A stretch of 53,584 nucleotides of DNA. Origin: Polyangiaceae bacterium. GTDB taxonomy: Bacteria > Myxococcota_A > Polyangia > Polyangiales > Polyangiaceae. Shown here in pieces: positions 1-8,114 of the stretch. The translations under genes and the position numbers were made by a program. The stretch covers positions 1 through 53,584 of the forward strand of contig JAICUB010000043.1 of the NCBI GenBank assembly GCA_025936045.1. The letters are read 5' to 3'. The notes under the pieces are model-generated. The model was not told the origin of the DNA. It did not search any database and worked only from the letters and a program-made list of their open reading frames with translations. Numbering within the stretch: the first letter of the stretch is position 1; every line of letters starts with the position of its first letter.

Positions 1-1637
1 ATGTTCGTGAGCTTCTTCTCGCGCGTCACGTTCACGTCGAGATCGTTCGGCCGGTTGTGCTCGCCGACGATCATGCCCTCGTAGACCTCGACGCCCGGCC
101 CGATGAACAAGATACCGCGGGGCTGCAGGTGAAAGAGCGCATAGGGAGTGGTCACGCCCCTGCGATCGGCGACGAGCGCGCCGTTCGGGCGCCGCAGCAT
201 GGGGCCCGCGTACGGCTCCCAACCCTCGAACAGCGAGTTCAAGAGGCCCATGCCGCGCGTCTCGGTGAGGAACGCCGAGCGGAACCCGATCAGGCCGCGC
301 GAGGGCACGACGAACTCGATGCGCGCCCGACCGAAGCCGAGGTTCGCCATCTTCTCGAGCTTGCCGCGGCGTTCGCCGAGGCGCGTCGTGACCGCGCCCA
401 CGTACTGCTCCGGTACGTCGACCGTGACGCGCTCGATCGGCTCCGACAGCACGCCGTTCACTTCTTTCACGACGACTTCCGGCATGCCGAGCGCGAACTC
501 GTAACCCTCGCGCCGCATGGTCTCGGAGAGCACGGCGAGCATGAGCTCGCCGCGGCCGTACACCATGAAGGTATCCGGCTCGGGTGTGTCCTCGACGCGG
601 AGCGCGAGATTCCGGCGGGCTTCGCGCTGCAAGCGATCGCGCACGTGGCGCGAGGTCACCCACTTGCCGACCTTGCCGGCGAACGGCGACGTGTTCACGA
701 CGAATCGGATCTTGATCGTCGGCTCTTCCACGTGGATGCGCTCGAGCGCCTCGATGCGCGACGTGGCCGAGAGGGTGTCGCCGATCTGCACCTCTTCCAT
801 GCCTGCGACCGCGACGATGTCGCCGGCTTCGGCCGCCTCGACTTTGACGCGCCGCGGTCCTTCGTAGCCGTAAAGCGCGCTCACGCGAGCGGGAGCCTGA
901 CGCGAGTCGCCCACGAGCTGGACCGTCTCGCCCACGTTGATGCGACCGCGCCACACGCGCCCGATGCCGAGGCGTCCGACGTACTCGTCATGCTCGATGT
1001 TGTGCACGAGCATCTGCAGCGGCTCGTCCGGGTTACCGCGCGGCGGCGGCACGCGTTCGAGGATGGTCTCGAGCAACGGCGCGAGGCTCGTCGCCTCCTC
1101 CTCGAGCTTCCTCTTCGCGATGCCGAGCTTGCCCACGGCGTAGAGGCTCGGAAAATCCGTCTGCGCGTCGCTCGCTTCGAGCTCGCAGAAGAGGTCGAAG
1201 ACCTCGGTGAGCACGTCGTCGGGACGCGCGTCGGAGCGATCGATCTTGTTGACGACGACGATCACCGGCAGCCCGAGCTCGAGCGCCTTGCCGAGCACGA
1301 AGCGCGTCTGCGGGAGCGGGCCTTCCGCCGCGTCCACCAAGAGCAGCGCGCCGTCCGCCATCTTGAGCGTGCGCTCGACCTCGCCACCGAAGTCGGCGTG
1401 GCCGGGCGTGTCGATGATGTTGATGGTCACGTCACGGAAACGAACGCTGCAGTGCTTGGCGAGGATGGTGATCCCGCGTTCGCGTTCGAGATCGTTCGAG
1501 TCCATCACGCGTTCGACGACCTGCTCGTTCTGGCGGAACGTGCCCGTCTGGCGCAGCATGGCGTCGACCAGGGTGGTCTTGCCGTGATCGACGTGCGCGA
1601 TGATGGCGACGTTGCGAATACCGTCCGCGTGGCTCAT
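1..1637 (-). CDS. typA: Ribosome-associated GTPase TypA/BipA, C-terminus cut by window edge
   Basis: This is a translational GTPase of the EF-G/LepA superfamily that binds ribosomes and supports growth under stress. Reading from an ATG at 1637, the product opens MSHADGIRNVAIIAHVDHGK, which holds the G1 P-loop. The G3 DTPGHADF and G4 NKID motifs follow, then the EF-Tu domain 2-like barrel. The TypA-specific C-terminal sequence EGMIVGEHNRPNDLDVNV is visible just before the edge. About 545 codons are present; the family is usually about 600-615 residues, so roughly 60 are missing beyond base 1. No internal stop or frameshift was seen. It is transcribed divergently from the lipoprotein at 1771. 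The identification is firm because TypA keeps a distinctive C-terminal domain that LepA and EF-G lack. Confidence 0.96.
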   Translation of the reverse strand, partial: MSHADGIRNVAIIAHVDHGKTTLVDAMLRQTGTFRQNEQVVERVMDSNDLERERGITILAKHCSVRFRDVTINIIDTPGHADFGGEVERTLKMADGALLLVDAAEGPLPQTRFVLGKALELGLPVIVVVNKIDRSDARPDDVLTEVFDLFCELEASDAQTDFPSLYAVGKLGIAKRKLEEEATSLAPLLETILERVPPPRGNPDEPLQMLVHNIEHDEYVGRLGIGRVWRGRINVGETVQLVGDSRQAPARVSALYGYEGPRRVKVEAAEAGDIVAVAGMEEVQIGDTLSATSRIEALERIHVEEPTIKIRFVVNTSPFAGKVGKWVTSRHVRDRLQREARRNLALRVEDTPEPDTFMVYGRGELMLAVLSETMRREGYEFALGMPEVVVKEVNGVLSEPIERVTVDVPEQYVGAVTTRLGERRGKLEKMANLGFGRARIEFVVPSRGLIGFRSAFLTETRGMGLLNSLFEGWEPYAGPMLRRPNGALVADRRGVTTPYALFHLQPRGILFIGPGVEVYEGMIVGEHNRPNDLDVNVTREKKLTN

Positions 1638-1770
1638 GGGGTCGCCCCCTCTAGCACTACTCGGCGAACTCGCCGCGCTCGTCAGCACATGAGCGGACGG
1701 ATTTCTCGTGACAGCGGATCGGAGGGCGGCGAACGCAACCGGAGCTCGCGGTCGGCCGAACCTCCGAGAA

Positions 1771-2133
1771 ATGCGACCAACTTGGCTTCTATGCGGTGTT
1801 TTAGGGCTCGGGCTCGGCGCTTGTCGCGGCAGTTTCGACCGCGGACTCGACGCCCTCGAGGAAGGGCGCCTTCCCGCCGCGGCGGCCGAGCTTCGCCCGC
1901 TCGAGCCGAAGCTTCGGACGTTGGACCGCCGGGCGCAGGCCCGCTACGCCCTCTACCGCGGGCTGGTCGAGCTCGGCCTCGGCAACGCGACGGTCGCGGA
2001 CCGCTGGCTCTCGACTGCGTGGCGGGCCGACGCGACGGACCCTCGTCTCTTCGACGAGCGCGAGCACGGAGCGCTCATGGCGGCGTGGCGCAGCACCGGT
2101 CGCCTCCCCGGTGAGGCGGGGCGCAAGAACTAA
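1771..2133 (+). CDS. Small TPR-like lipoprotein, function unknown
   Basis: The predicted protein has 120 residues. An in-frame upstream GTG at 1708 would add 21 charged residues before the signal peptide, so the ATG at 1771 is preferred: MRPTWLLCGVLGLGLGAC is a classical lipoprotein signal with lipobox LGAC. The mature part (FDRGLDALEEGRLPAAAAEL, then an Ala/Leu-rich helical stretch with ARYALYRGLVELGLGNATVA) reads like one or two degenerate TPR helical hairpins. It lies next to typA on the other strand. Its 3' end overlaps the convergent PEGA gene by 4 bp (2130-2133). I do not recognise a named family; an envelope-associated helical-repeat lipoprotein is inferred from the signal and composition only. 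Confidence 0.7.
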   Translation: MRPTWLLCGVLGLGLGACRGSFDRGLDALEEGRLPAAAAELRPLEPKLRTLDRRAQARYALYRGLVELGLGNATVADRWLSTAWRADATDPRLFDEREHGALMAAWRSTGRLPGEAGRKN

Positions 2134-2969
2134 AACGACGCGCGGACGCTCACGCGCGCGGCGCCCGGCAGGAGCAGGATCGTCGTCTGCAAACCGGTCG
2201 TCGGCTGCGCGACGCGAGCGCGATCACTGAAAAAGACGTACGCGGCGGCGCCGAGCGACAAGAGCCCGACGCCGAGCGAAATGTCGGCGGCGTTGACCTC
2301 GCGCCGCGCGTTTGCGACGCGGCCGGGGTCGCACGTCTTCGTCGGAGCGCAGGGCAACGTGCTGATCTCGTCGGCGTCCGCCTTGCCCTTGAGGCCGAAA
2401 TAAGTGAACCCCGCGAACCCGCCCACGGCGAGCCCACCGAAAACGTAAGTCAGCGGGGGCGGCCGGTGTGGCGGAGGTGGCGGTACGTCGGGCGGCGGTG
2501 TCGCGGCCAGCGTGATCGGCATCGCTCGCCCCTTCTCCCCCTCGCGAATCAAAATCTGTTGCTGCAGGGGCGGAACACCGGCGCGCTCGAACTGGAACAA
2601 GTGCACGCCCGGGTCCACCGGGATCGCGAGGCCGTCGAGACGATCGGCAAGTACCTCGCCGTCGACCATGACGCGCACGTCGGTGAGCTCGACGCCCTTG
2701 GTGTCGCGAGCCTGCACGACGATCGAGGGCATCAATTTGTCGACGTCGGCGAGCCAGCCTGCGCAATCGTTGCGCACGACGAGCGGGCAGCTCTCCTGCG
2801 CACACAACAAAAACTTCAGGCGGGCCGCTCGGAGCTGATGGCTCGAGCGCTGGCTCTGCGCATCCTCTGCAGCCTGCACGCACGCCACCACCGCGTCATC
2901 GGCCCGAGCGACCACACTGGAAAGCAGCCATGCAATGGCGAAGCCAATCGCGACGACGGTTCGGTGCAC
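2130..2969 (-). CDS. Secreted PEGA-like membrane protein with two C-terminal helices
   Basis: The product has 279 residues and a GTG start at 2969, supported by GAGAGG upstream and by a good signal peptide (hydrophobic FAIAWLLSSVVARA, then DD). A Cys-containing helical region (residues about 25-75) is followed by a PEGA-like beta domain (SIVVQARDTKGVELTDVRVM...), a Pro-rich linker (PPPDVPPPPPHRPPP), two hydrophobic segments (about 178-195 and 235-250) and a terminal beta-like strand ending VSVRASF. The same plan (signal, helical repeat, PEGA, Pro linker, two helices, terminal GRF/ASF) recurs in the protein at 29937-31088, so the two appear paralogous. It begins 13 bp after the kinase at 2983-4479 and is probably co-transcribed with it. 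The role is unknown; PEGA domains are common in myxobacterial envelope and kinase-linked proteins. Confidence 0.78.
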   Translation of the reverse strand: MHRTVVAIGFAIAWLLSSVVARADDAVVACVQAAEDAQSQRSSHQLRAARLKFLLCAQESCPLVVRNDCAGWLADVDKLMPSIVVQARDTKGVELTDVRVMVDGEVLADRLDGLAIPVDPGVHLFQFERAGVPPLQQQILIREGEKGRAMPITLAATPPPDVPPPPPHRPPPLTYVFGGLAVGGFAGFTYFGLKGKADADEISTLPCAPTKTCDPGRVANARREVNAADISLGVGLLSLGAAAYVFFSDRARVAQPTTGLQTTILLLPGAARVSVRASF

Positions 2970-2982
2970 GCTGCCTCTCGGC

Positions 2983-4479
2983 CTACAAGCATTCCATCTT
3001 GTAGTGGCGGTGTCCCTCCTGATCTATCGTGTAGGGCGGATCGCATTCGTTTTTCGGCGGCTGGGGCGGCTTATGCGTGTGTACCGTCCCGTTCGGCTTC
3101 AGGCGCGCCGAGGTGTCCGGCTTGGGAGCCAAAGCCGACTCGGGAGCCGAAGCGCTCGCCTCGGGGACGAGCGACAGCGGCGGGCTCGGCTCGACCACCG
3201 TGATGGGCGGGCTCGGCAAGGCGGGCGGCTCGTGGGCAGCGACCCGGCGTGCGTCGTCGCGGACGAGGCGCTGCGGGAGCAGCGCGCGCAGGCCGAGTGC
3301 CCCCACCAAAAAGGCGAGCAGCGCCGTCGCAATCACCACGCGTCGTTGGCGGCTGCGGTGAGTATCGCCCTTGCCGTGGAAGCCGGGCATTGGCTCCACG
3401 CCCGAACGGCGATCGCCGAGCACCTCCGCCACGGTCGGCTCTTCGCTCGAGGCCAGGATACGCGGCGGCCGCGACGACGCCTCCGCGGCCGGAAACTCTT
3501 CGATTTGCTCGACCTCTGACACGATGCGGGCGCGAACGGCAAGCGCCGTACCCGCCGTCATCTCGACCCATTCGCCGATGCGCGTGGCGGTGGTCGGCGC
3601 AGAGCACGCCTCGAGGGCGCGAGCCATGTCTCGCGCCGTTTCGTACCGGGTGGCCGGGTCCCGCGCGAGGCCCCGCATCACCACGGCATCGAGCTCGGGC
3701 GAAATGTCGGGCGCGAGCGAGCTCGGCAGCGCGACGTCGCCCGTGAGCACCCGCGCGATGGTCGCGGCTTCGCTGTCGCTCAAAAATAACCGCTCACCCG
3801 TGAGCGCTTCCCAAAGAACGACGGCCGCCGCGTACACGTCGGCTTTTCGGTTCGCGGAGCCGTGCTGCAGCTGCTCGGGCGCGATGTACGCCATCTTCCC
3901 GCGCACCTGCCCTTCTCGCGTGACCTGGGCGCGACCCGCGGCTTTGGCGATGCCGAAATCGAGCACGCGGGCGATACCGTCCACGCCTACGAGAATGTTC
4001 TGCGGAGAAACGTCGCGATGGACGATGCCGAGCGGCTCACCGCGCTCGCTCTTGGCCTCGTGAGCAGCGTGCAACCCGTGGAGCACCGCTGCCACGACGG
4101 CGCACACGATGTCGCGCGGGATGCGCTGCGCGTTGGACTTGGAGACGTGCAAAAGTCGCGCGAACGACTCGCCCTGCACGTACTCCATGACGAGGAAGAG
4201 CTCGCCCTGCGAAGCGACCACGTCCAAGGTGGGCACGACGTTCGGGTGCCGGACGCGCGCAGCCAGCCGCGCCTCGTCCAGAAACATCGTGACGAACTCG
4301 GGGTCCTTGGCGAACTGCGGGTGCAGGCGCTTGATCGCGACCGTGCGCGAGAAGCCGACGGGGCCGACGAGCCGCCCGACATGGACGGCCGCCATGCCAC
4401 CACAGGCGATCTCGTCGAACAACGCATAGCGTCCGACGAGTTTCGGCCCGTCTGCCGGATCGCTTGCCACACCCGACAT
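2983..4479 (-). CDS. Membrane-bound eukaryotic-like Ser/Thr protein kinase
   Basis: A Hanks-type kinase of 498 residues. The frame stays open upstream to 4551, but MSGVASDPADG at 4479 is preferred because the kinase domain begins soon after it. The Gly-rich loop (EIACGGMAAVHVG), VAIK lysine (about K50), catalytic GIVHRDVSPQNILV (D about 156) and VLDFGIAKA (D about 174) are all intact, so it should be active. A disordered segment follows the kinase domain, then one membrane helix (VVIATALLAFLVGALGLRAL, about 385-405) and a Pro/Ala-rich outer segment. It ends in a Cys-bracketed tail (ECDPPYTIDQEGHRHYKMEC) that I associate with polyangial kinases. The downstream PEGA-protein gene starts 13 bp after its stop, suggesting an operon and perhaps a partner or substrate relation. 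The substrate is unknown. Confidence 0.94.
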   Translation of the reverse strand: MSGVASDPADGPKLVGRYALFDEIACGGMAAVHVGRLVGPVGFSRTVAIKRLHPQFAKDPEFVTMFLDEARLAARVRHPNVVPTLDVVASQGELFLVMEYVQGESFARLLHVSKSNAQRIPRDIVCAVVAAVLHGLHAAHEAKSERGEPLGIVHRDVSPQNILVGVDGIARVLDFGIAKAAGRAQVTREGQVRGKMAYIAPEQLQHGSANRKADVYAAAVVLWEALTGERLFLSDSEAATIARVLTGDVALPSSLAPDISPELDAVVMRGLARDPATRYETARDMARALEACSAPTTATRIGEWVEMTAGTALAVRARIVSEVEQIEEFPAAEASSRPPRILASSEEPTVAEVLGDRRSGVEPMPGFHGKGDTHRSRQRRVVIATALLAFLVGALGLRALLPQRLVRDDARRVAAHEPPALPSPPITVVEPSPPLSLVPEASASAPESALAPKPDTSARLKPNGTVHTHKPPQPPKNECDPPYTIDQEGHRHYKMECL

Positions 4480-4568
4480 GGTACGTGAGCTAGGGGGCTC
4501 TAGCACCCACGGAGCGCGGGTGAAATGGGCCGATGCCCTGGGGCGAGCCATAGCGTAGAATAAGACGA

Positions 4569-5513
4569 ATGCCGGAGCGGGTCCTGCCCCTGCTGGCCGT
4601 CGCGCTGGCGGCCATCGGCTGTTCCGTGCTGGTTAACACCGATTTCTCCGGGGGCACCGAGCCGGGCCCGGCCAACAAAGGTGGTCAAGGGGGCGACACT
4701 GTGGTCGAAACGGGCGGCAGCCTGCCAGGGTTCGGCGGTACCGTCGGCGAAGGGGGCGTCAACGACGGCGGCAGCGCCAATTCCGCTGAAGGCGGGGTCG
4801 GGAACGAGAACGGCCAGGGTGCCGCCGGGGGACTCGGCGGAACGGGAATGAGCGGGGGCGGCGGGGACGCCGGCGAAGCGGAAGGCGGGAGCGGCGCGGA
4901 CGAAGGCGTGGGCGGCTCGAGCGGTGGGCCTGCTGGGTCCTCCGGCAGCGACGCGACGGGCGGCGCAGGCATGGGCGGCACGGCGGGCGCTGCGATGGGC
5001 GGCACTGCGGGTGCTGCGATGGGCGGCGCGGGCATGGGCGGCGGCGCCGGGACGCTCGCGGGGATGAGCGGCGCCGGCGGCATGACGTGCGATGCGGATC
5101 TCACGTCGGACCACGACCACTGCGGGGCGTGCACGACCGCGTGTGCTGCGACGTCCGACTGCATCGACAGCAAGTGCGTGTCCTCGCCGTGCGATCAGCT
5201 GTGTCCGACCACGTCCATGTGGACCGGTCCCGTCGACAACTCGAACGGAACGCAGATCCAAAAATTCAATTCGACGGCCGACATTTGTGTCGAGGTAAAG
5301 AGCTACGACCCGCCTCCCCCGTTCATCCCGACGTTCAATTGCTGGAACGCCCAAACGCGCATCTTCGAGGTGAACGGCGCGCGGATGCAGTGCGACGTCG
5401 GGAACAAGCCGCTCACGGTCTCGACGCGCAAGGGCGGCTACTGCGTTCATGCCTCGGCCGGCACCGCCGACTACGCGGGCTTCGTCATGCCGAACAACGG
5501 CCTCCAGCAATAG
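4569..5513 (+). CDS. Gly-rich, Cys-rich surface lipoprotein (tandem paralog 1)
   Basis: A 314-residue protein whose signal peptide ends in lipobox AAIGC (Cys about 18), followed by SVLVNTDFSGGT. A long Gly/Ala/Ser linker (about residues 35-170) contains GG and GMGG runs and a 24-bp tandem repeat. The C-terminal half starts with a Cys-rich motif (CDADLTSDHDHCGACTTAC) of the kind found in myxobacterial surface lipoproteins, followed by about 100 residues with four further Cys (ADICVEVKSYD, FNCWNA, MQCDVG, GGYCVHA) forming a probable disulfide-stabilised beta domain. The next gene shares the same N-terminus, linker type, Cys spacing and C-terminal domain. It is divergent from the kinase at 4479, 89 bp away. 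Surface location is inferred; no enzymatic motif is visible. Confidence 0.85.
   Translation: MPERVLPLLAVALAAIGCSVLVNTDFSGGTEPGPANKGGQGGDTVVETGGSLPGFGGTVGEGGVNDGGSANSAEGGVGNENGQGAAGGLGGTGMSGGGGDAGEAEGGSGADEGVGGSSGGPAGSSGSDATGGAGMGGTAGAAMGGTAGAAMGGAGMGGGAGTLAGMSGAGGMTCDADLTSDHDHCGACTTACAATSDCIDSKCVSSPCDQLCPTTSMWTGPVDNSNGTQIQKFNSTADICVEVKSYDPPPPFIPTFNCWNAQTRIFEVNGARMQCDVGNKPLTVSTRKGGYCVHASAGTADYAGFVMPNNGLQQ
4971..5033 (+). repeat. 24-bp tandem repeat in the Gly-rich linker
   Basis: Two near-identical 24-base units start at 4971 and 4995 (three mismatches, all synonymous third-position changes), followed by a shortened third unit at 5019. Each encodes MGGTAGAA. The repeat lies inside the coding region and keeps frame, so length changes would alter only the linker. 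Confidence 0.75.
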
Positions 5514-5563
5514 GCCGGTTGACTGCGGGCTTGGAAGCTCCTAGTCGAGCGTCGAACCCGGAC

Positions 5564-6523
5564 ATGCCCGCGCGCGTTCTGCTGTCATGGAGTGTCGCCC
5601 TTGGAGCGCTCGGCTGCTCCGTGCTCGTGAACACCGATTTTTCGGGCGGCACCGTGCCTGCTACCGGCAGCAAGGGCGGGCAGGCGGACGACGCCAGTGT
5701 GGGGATGGGAGGCAGCTTCTTCGGATCGGGTGGAACCCTCGGCGAAGGCGGCACCGGAGCCGAAGATGAAGCCGAGACCCCGGAGGGCGGCGCCGGCAGC
5801 GAGCCCGCCTCGAGCGGAGGTTCCGGGGGGACGGACGCGTCCGGTGGCACGGGCGAGATGGGAGCTAGCAGCGGCGAGGGTACCGGAGCCACGGACGGAG
5901 GTGCCGGTGACGGGACCGGCGGCACGGCCGCCGACGGCGGGACGAGCGGGGGCCTCGGCGGCTCAGCGGGCACGAGCGAGACGGGCGGCGCCGGCATGGG
6001 CGGACTCGGCGGACTCGGCGGGCTCGTCGGCAGCACGAACGGTGGACGCGGCGGCATGAGCGGCGCCGGCATGGCGGGCAACGCCAATTGTCCCGACGCG
6101 GACCTCACGACCGATGCCGCACACTGCGGCAGCTGCGACACCGCCTGCGACGAGGGCGTGGCGTGCGAAAGAGGCGTCTGCATCACCGCACCGTGTGTCG
6201 GTCTCTGCGCCGCCGCGACGACGATTCCTCTCAAGAGCGGCGACGGCTATCGCGAAGACAGCATCCCTTCGACCAACGCCTGCTTCGAGACGACGATGTA
6301 TTCGGTGACCGAGCCCTTCCTGCCCTCGCTCATCTGTTGGAACTTCACCGACCGCACGCTGCTCGTGAACGGAGTCACGACCGTGTGCACGAAAGAGCCG
6401 GGCGCGCCGCTCCCGCCGCTCCGCGCGGGTGGCTATTGCGTCCGCGCGACGGTCTCGAAATCGGGGGACGCGTCCGACGGGTTCAAGTTCCCGGTTCCAG
6501 GCCAGCTCAAGCCCAATCCGTGA
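5564..6523 (+). CDS. Gly-rich, Cys-rich surface lipoprotein (tandem paralog 2)
   Basis: The product has 319 residues from the ATG at 5564 (MPARVLLSWSVALGALGC, lipobox LGALGC, then SVLVNTDFSGGT exactly as in the upstream paralog). The frame is open far upstream inside the neighbour, but only this start gives a lipoprotein signal. A Gly/Ser/Ala linker (about 35-185) precedes CPDADLTTDAAHCGSCDTAC and a C-terminal domain with conserved Cys (NACFETTMYS, LICWNF, TTVCTK, GGYCVRA). The linkers diverge more than the terminal domains, suggesting duplication with selection on the ends. The gap to paralog 1 is only 50 bp, so co-transcription is likely. It converges with the Tudor-knot lipoprotein gene ending at 6541. 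The function is unknown. Confidence 0.85.
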   Translation: MPARVLLSWSVALGALGCSVLVNTDFSGGTVPATGSKGGQADDASVGMGGSFFGSGGTLGEGGTGAEDEAETPEGGAGSEPASSGGSGGTDASGGTGEMGASSGEGTGATDGGAGDGTGGTAADGGTSGGLGGSAGTSETGGAGMGGLGGLGGLVGSTNGGRGGMSGAGMAGNANCPDADLTTDAAHCGSCDTACDEGVACERGVCITAPCVGLCAAATTIPLKSGDGYREDSIPSTNACFETTMYSVTEPFLPSLICWNFTDRTLLVNGVTTVCTKEPGAPLPPLRAGGYCVRATVSKSGDASDGFKFPVPGQLKPNP

Positions 6524-6540
6524 GTCATCCGGGTGGCTGC

Positions 6541-7041
6541 CTAGCGGCGCCGACTCACGATGCGATCGACCGCCACTTCTTCGTCCCAGGCGTTCTCCAT
6601 GCCTTCGTAGTGGAGGAGGACGTGGTCACGACCGACCGGCTTGAGCACGAGGGCCGGGTAGACGCTGCCGCGCCAGGTGACGCGGACGCGATCGCCCTCC
6701 TGAAATGGGTTGATGCCCTCGGCGAGGCCGGCGCGGCCCGCGGGCGCGCCGGCGGCATGCGTGACTTTGTTCGGTGGCGGCGGCGTCGCGACCGGACCTT
6801 GCACACGACCGTGAATGCGGTCGAGCCCGACGTCCTCGTCCCAGTGCGTGTCGTAGCCGTCGAAGTGAACGCGGTAGCGCGCTGCACCGTGCACTTCGAG
6901 CACGTGCGCCGGGTAGAGCTTGCCTTCCTCCCACTCGACGAGCACGTGCTCGCCGACGCGGTACGGCCGTTTGCACGCCGTGACCGCGAGCGCGCCGAGG
7001 AGCAACCAAACTCCGCCCAGGCGCGCGCCTCGAGACGTCAT
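6541..7041 (-). CDS. Lipoprotein with two Tudor-knot/chromo-barrel-like domains
   Basis: A 166-residue protein with a signal peptide ending in lipobox VTAC (Cys 23). Two copies of a small beta-barrel follow: residues about 28-80 (VGEHVLVEWEEGKLYPAHVL ... YRVHFDGYDTHWDEDVGLDRI) and about 115-162 (EGDRVRVTWRGSVYPALVL ... LLHYEGMENAWDEEVAVDRI). The pattern W-x(n)-YPA-x-VL-x(n)-Y-x-VH-[FY]-x-G-x(n)-WDE-x-V-x(n)-RI is that of the Tudor-knot/MRG chromo-barrel fold, best known from eukaryotic chromatin proteins, with aromatic cage-type residues present. Its ATG overlaps the patatin stop in ATGA, so translation is probably coupled. In the envelope it cannot read histones; binding of peptidoglycan, peptide or polysaccharide is a guess. 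Confidence 0.8.
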   Translation of the reverse strand: MTSRGARLGGVWLLLGALAVTACKRPYRVGEHVLVEWEEGKLYPAHVLEVHGAARYRVHFDGYDTHWDEDVGLDRIHGRVQGPVATPPPPNKVTHAAGAPAGRAGLAEGINPFQEGDRVRVTWRGSVYPALVLKPVGRDHVLLHYEGMENAWDEEVAVDRIVSRRR

Positions 7042-8114
7042 CCGCTGACCTGAGCGGGACGTGACGGTTCGCTGCGTGCGGGCCGGAGCGTCCAGCCGGC
7101 GCGAGTGAGCGCCGGGTGGCTCGCGTCAGCCGCCTGCGCGATGAGCGAGCGGACATGCCGGTAGGCGTATTCGAGGATGCGCCGGCGCACGTCGAAGCTC
7201 GCCGGATTGCCGAAGAACAAGAGTCCTTCCGCCGGCTCGGGCTCGATCGAGAGCACGGCCTTGCCCTGCGCTTGCGCGGCGCGGCACTGGTCGTGAATCG
7301 CGCGGGAGGAGCCGATGCGGATCGCTTGGTTGATGATGGTGAGCAGCCCGCGGTCGCGCAATCCGCCGCCCTCCGCGCGGACCGGGACGAGCGGGTTTAC
7401 GACGACGAGCACGTCCGCGCCTTCGTTGGCCGCGACGTCGGCGTGCACGATCTGCCCGCCGCCCGGGTTCAAATAGTGCCGGTCGCCGATGCGAACCGGT
7501 GAGAAGAACGGCGGGATCGCCATGGACGCGATGCAGGCGCGCGTGACGGGCACCTCGGCCGCGTCGCCCGCGCCGAAGAGCCGGAGCTCCGCCGATTCCA
7601 GATCGTGCGCGAGGATGCGGAGCGGGCGCGGCATCGCGAAAAAGCTGTTGGGCACGCCGCGCCGAATGAAAAACTCCTCGAGGAAGCGCTCGTAACCCTC
7701 GAGCGAGAAGAGCCCGGCGGGGAGCGCGTCCGCGAGCCGGTCGAGCTGCTCCCAAAGCGCGGCCGACGGCGGCGCGCCGCCGCGCATGAACGCGCCCGCG
7801 CCCTCGCTGAACGCGGCGATCACGGCGGGAACGGTGCGGCGCCATTCGGCGAAGTCGATGCGCAAGAGGTGCTTGCGCTCGAGGCCGAAGTAAGCGTCCG
7901 CGGGGTCGAGGAAGGCGCGATAGATGCGCTGGATGGGTAAGCCGCCCGCGAGGGCGGCCGCGACGCTCGCGCCGCCGCTCGAGCCCACGTAGAGATCGAA
8001 GCGCGAGACGTCGAGCCCCTCGAGCGCGTCCTCGAGTGCCGCGAGCGCGCCGATCTGAAACATGGCGCCTGCGGCGCCGCCGCCGGGCAAACACACTGCG
8101 ACTTTGGCTTTCAC
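7038..8114 (-). CDS. Patatin-like phospholipase family protein, atypical active-site motif
   Basis: The product has 358 residues. The frame is open up to 8909, but that upstream part is antisense-like Arg-rich sequence in another gene. The GTG at 8114 (VKAKVAVCLPGGGAAGAMFQ) begins exactly at the patatin fold and overlaps the preceding stop as GTGA. The oxyanion-hole glycines (PGGGAAGAMFQIG) and nucleophile elbow GSSGG (about residues 49-53) are present. The second catalytic element, normally D-G-[GA], reads YLNPGGGQIVHADV: the expected Asp is Asn or displaced by an inserted Pro. The family hydrolyses acyl esters of phospholipids or neutral lipids with a Ser-Asp dyad; here activity is uncertain. 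It sits third in the nadB operon. Confidence 0.88.
   Translation of the reverse strand: MKAKVAVCLPGGGAAGAMFQIGALAALEDALEGLDVSRFDLYVGSSGGASVAAALAGGLPIQRIYRAFLDPADAYFGLERKHLLRIDFAEWRRTVPAVIAAFSEGAGAFMRGGAPPSAALWEQLDRLADALPAGLFSLEGYERFLEEFFIRRGVPNSFFAMPRPLRILAHDLESAELRLFGAGDAAEVPVTRACIASMAIPPFFSPVRIGDRHYLNPGGGQIVHADVAANEGADVLVVVNPLVPVRAEGGGLRDRGLLTIINQAIRIGSSRAIHDQCRAAQAQGKAVLSIEPEPAEGLLFFGNPASFDVRRRILEYAYRHVRSLIAQAADASHPALTRAGWTLRPARSEPSRPAQVSG

Noticed and set aside
57..2114. Long plus-strand open frame of 685 codons
   Set aside because: It is antisense to typA over most of its length; its product is Arg/His/Ala-rich low-complexity sequence, a common artefact of GC-rich codon bias.
4700..6080. 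Gly-rich repetitive DNA as a possible mobile repeat or CRISPR-like array
   Set aside because: Units are irregular, in frame and encode Gly/Ala linkers of lipoproteins; no spacers or constant repeat.
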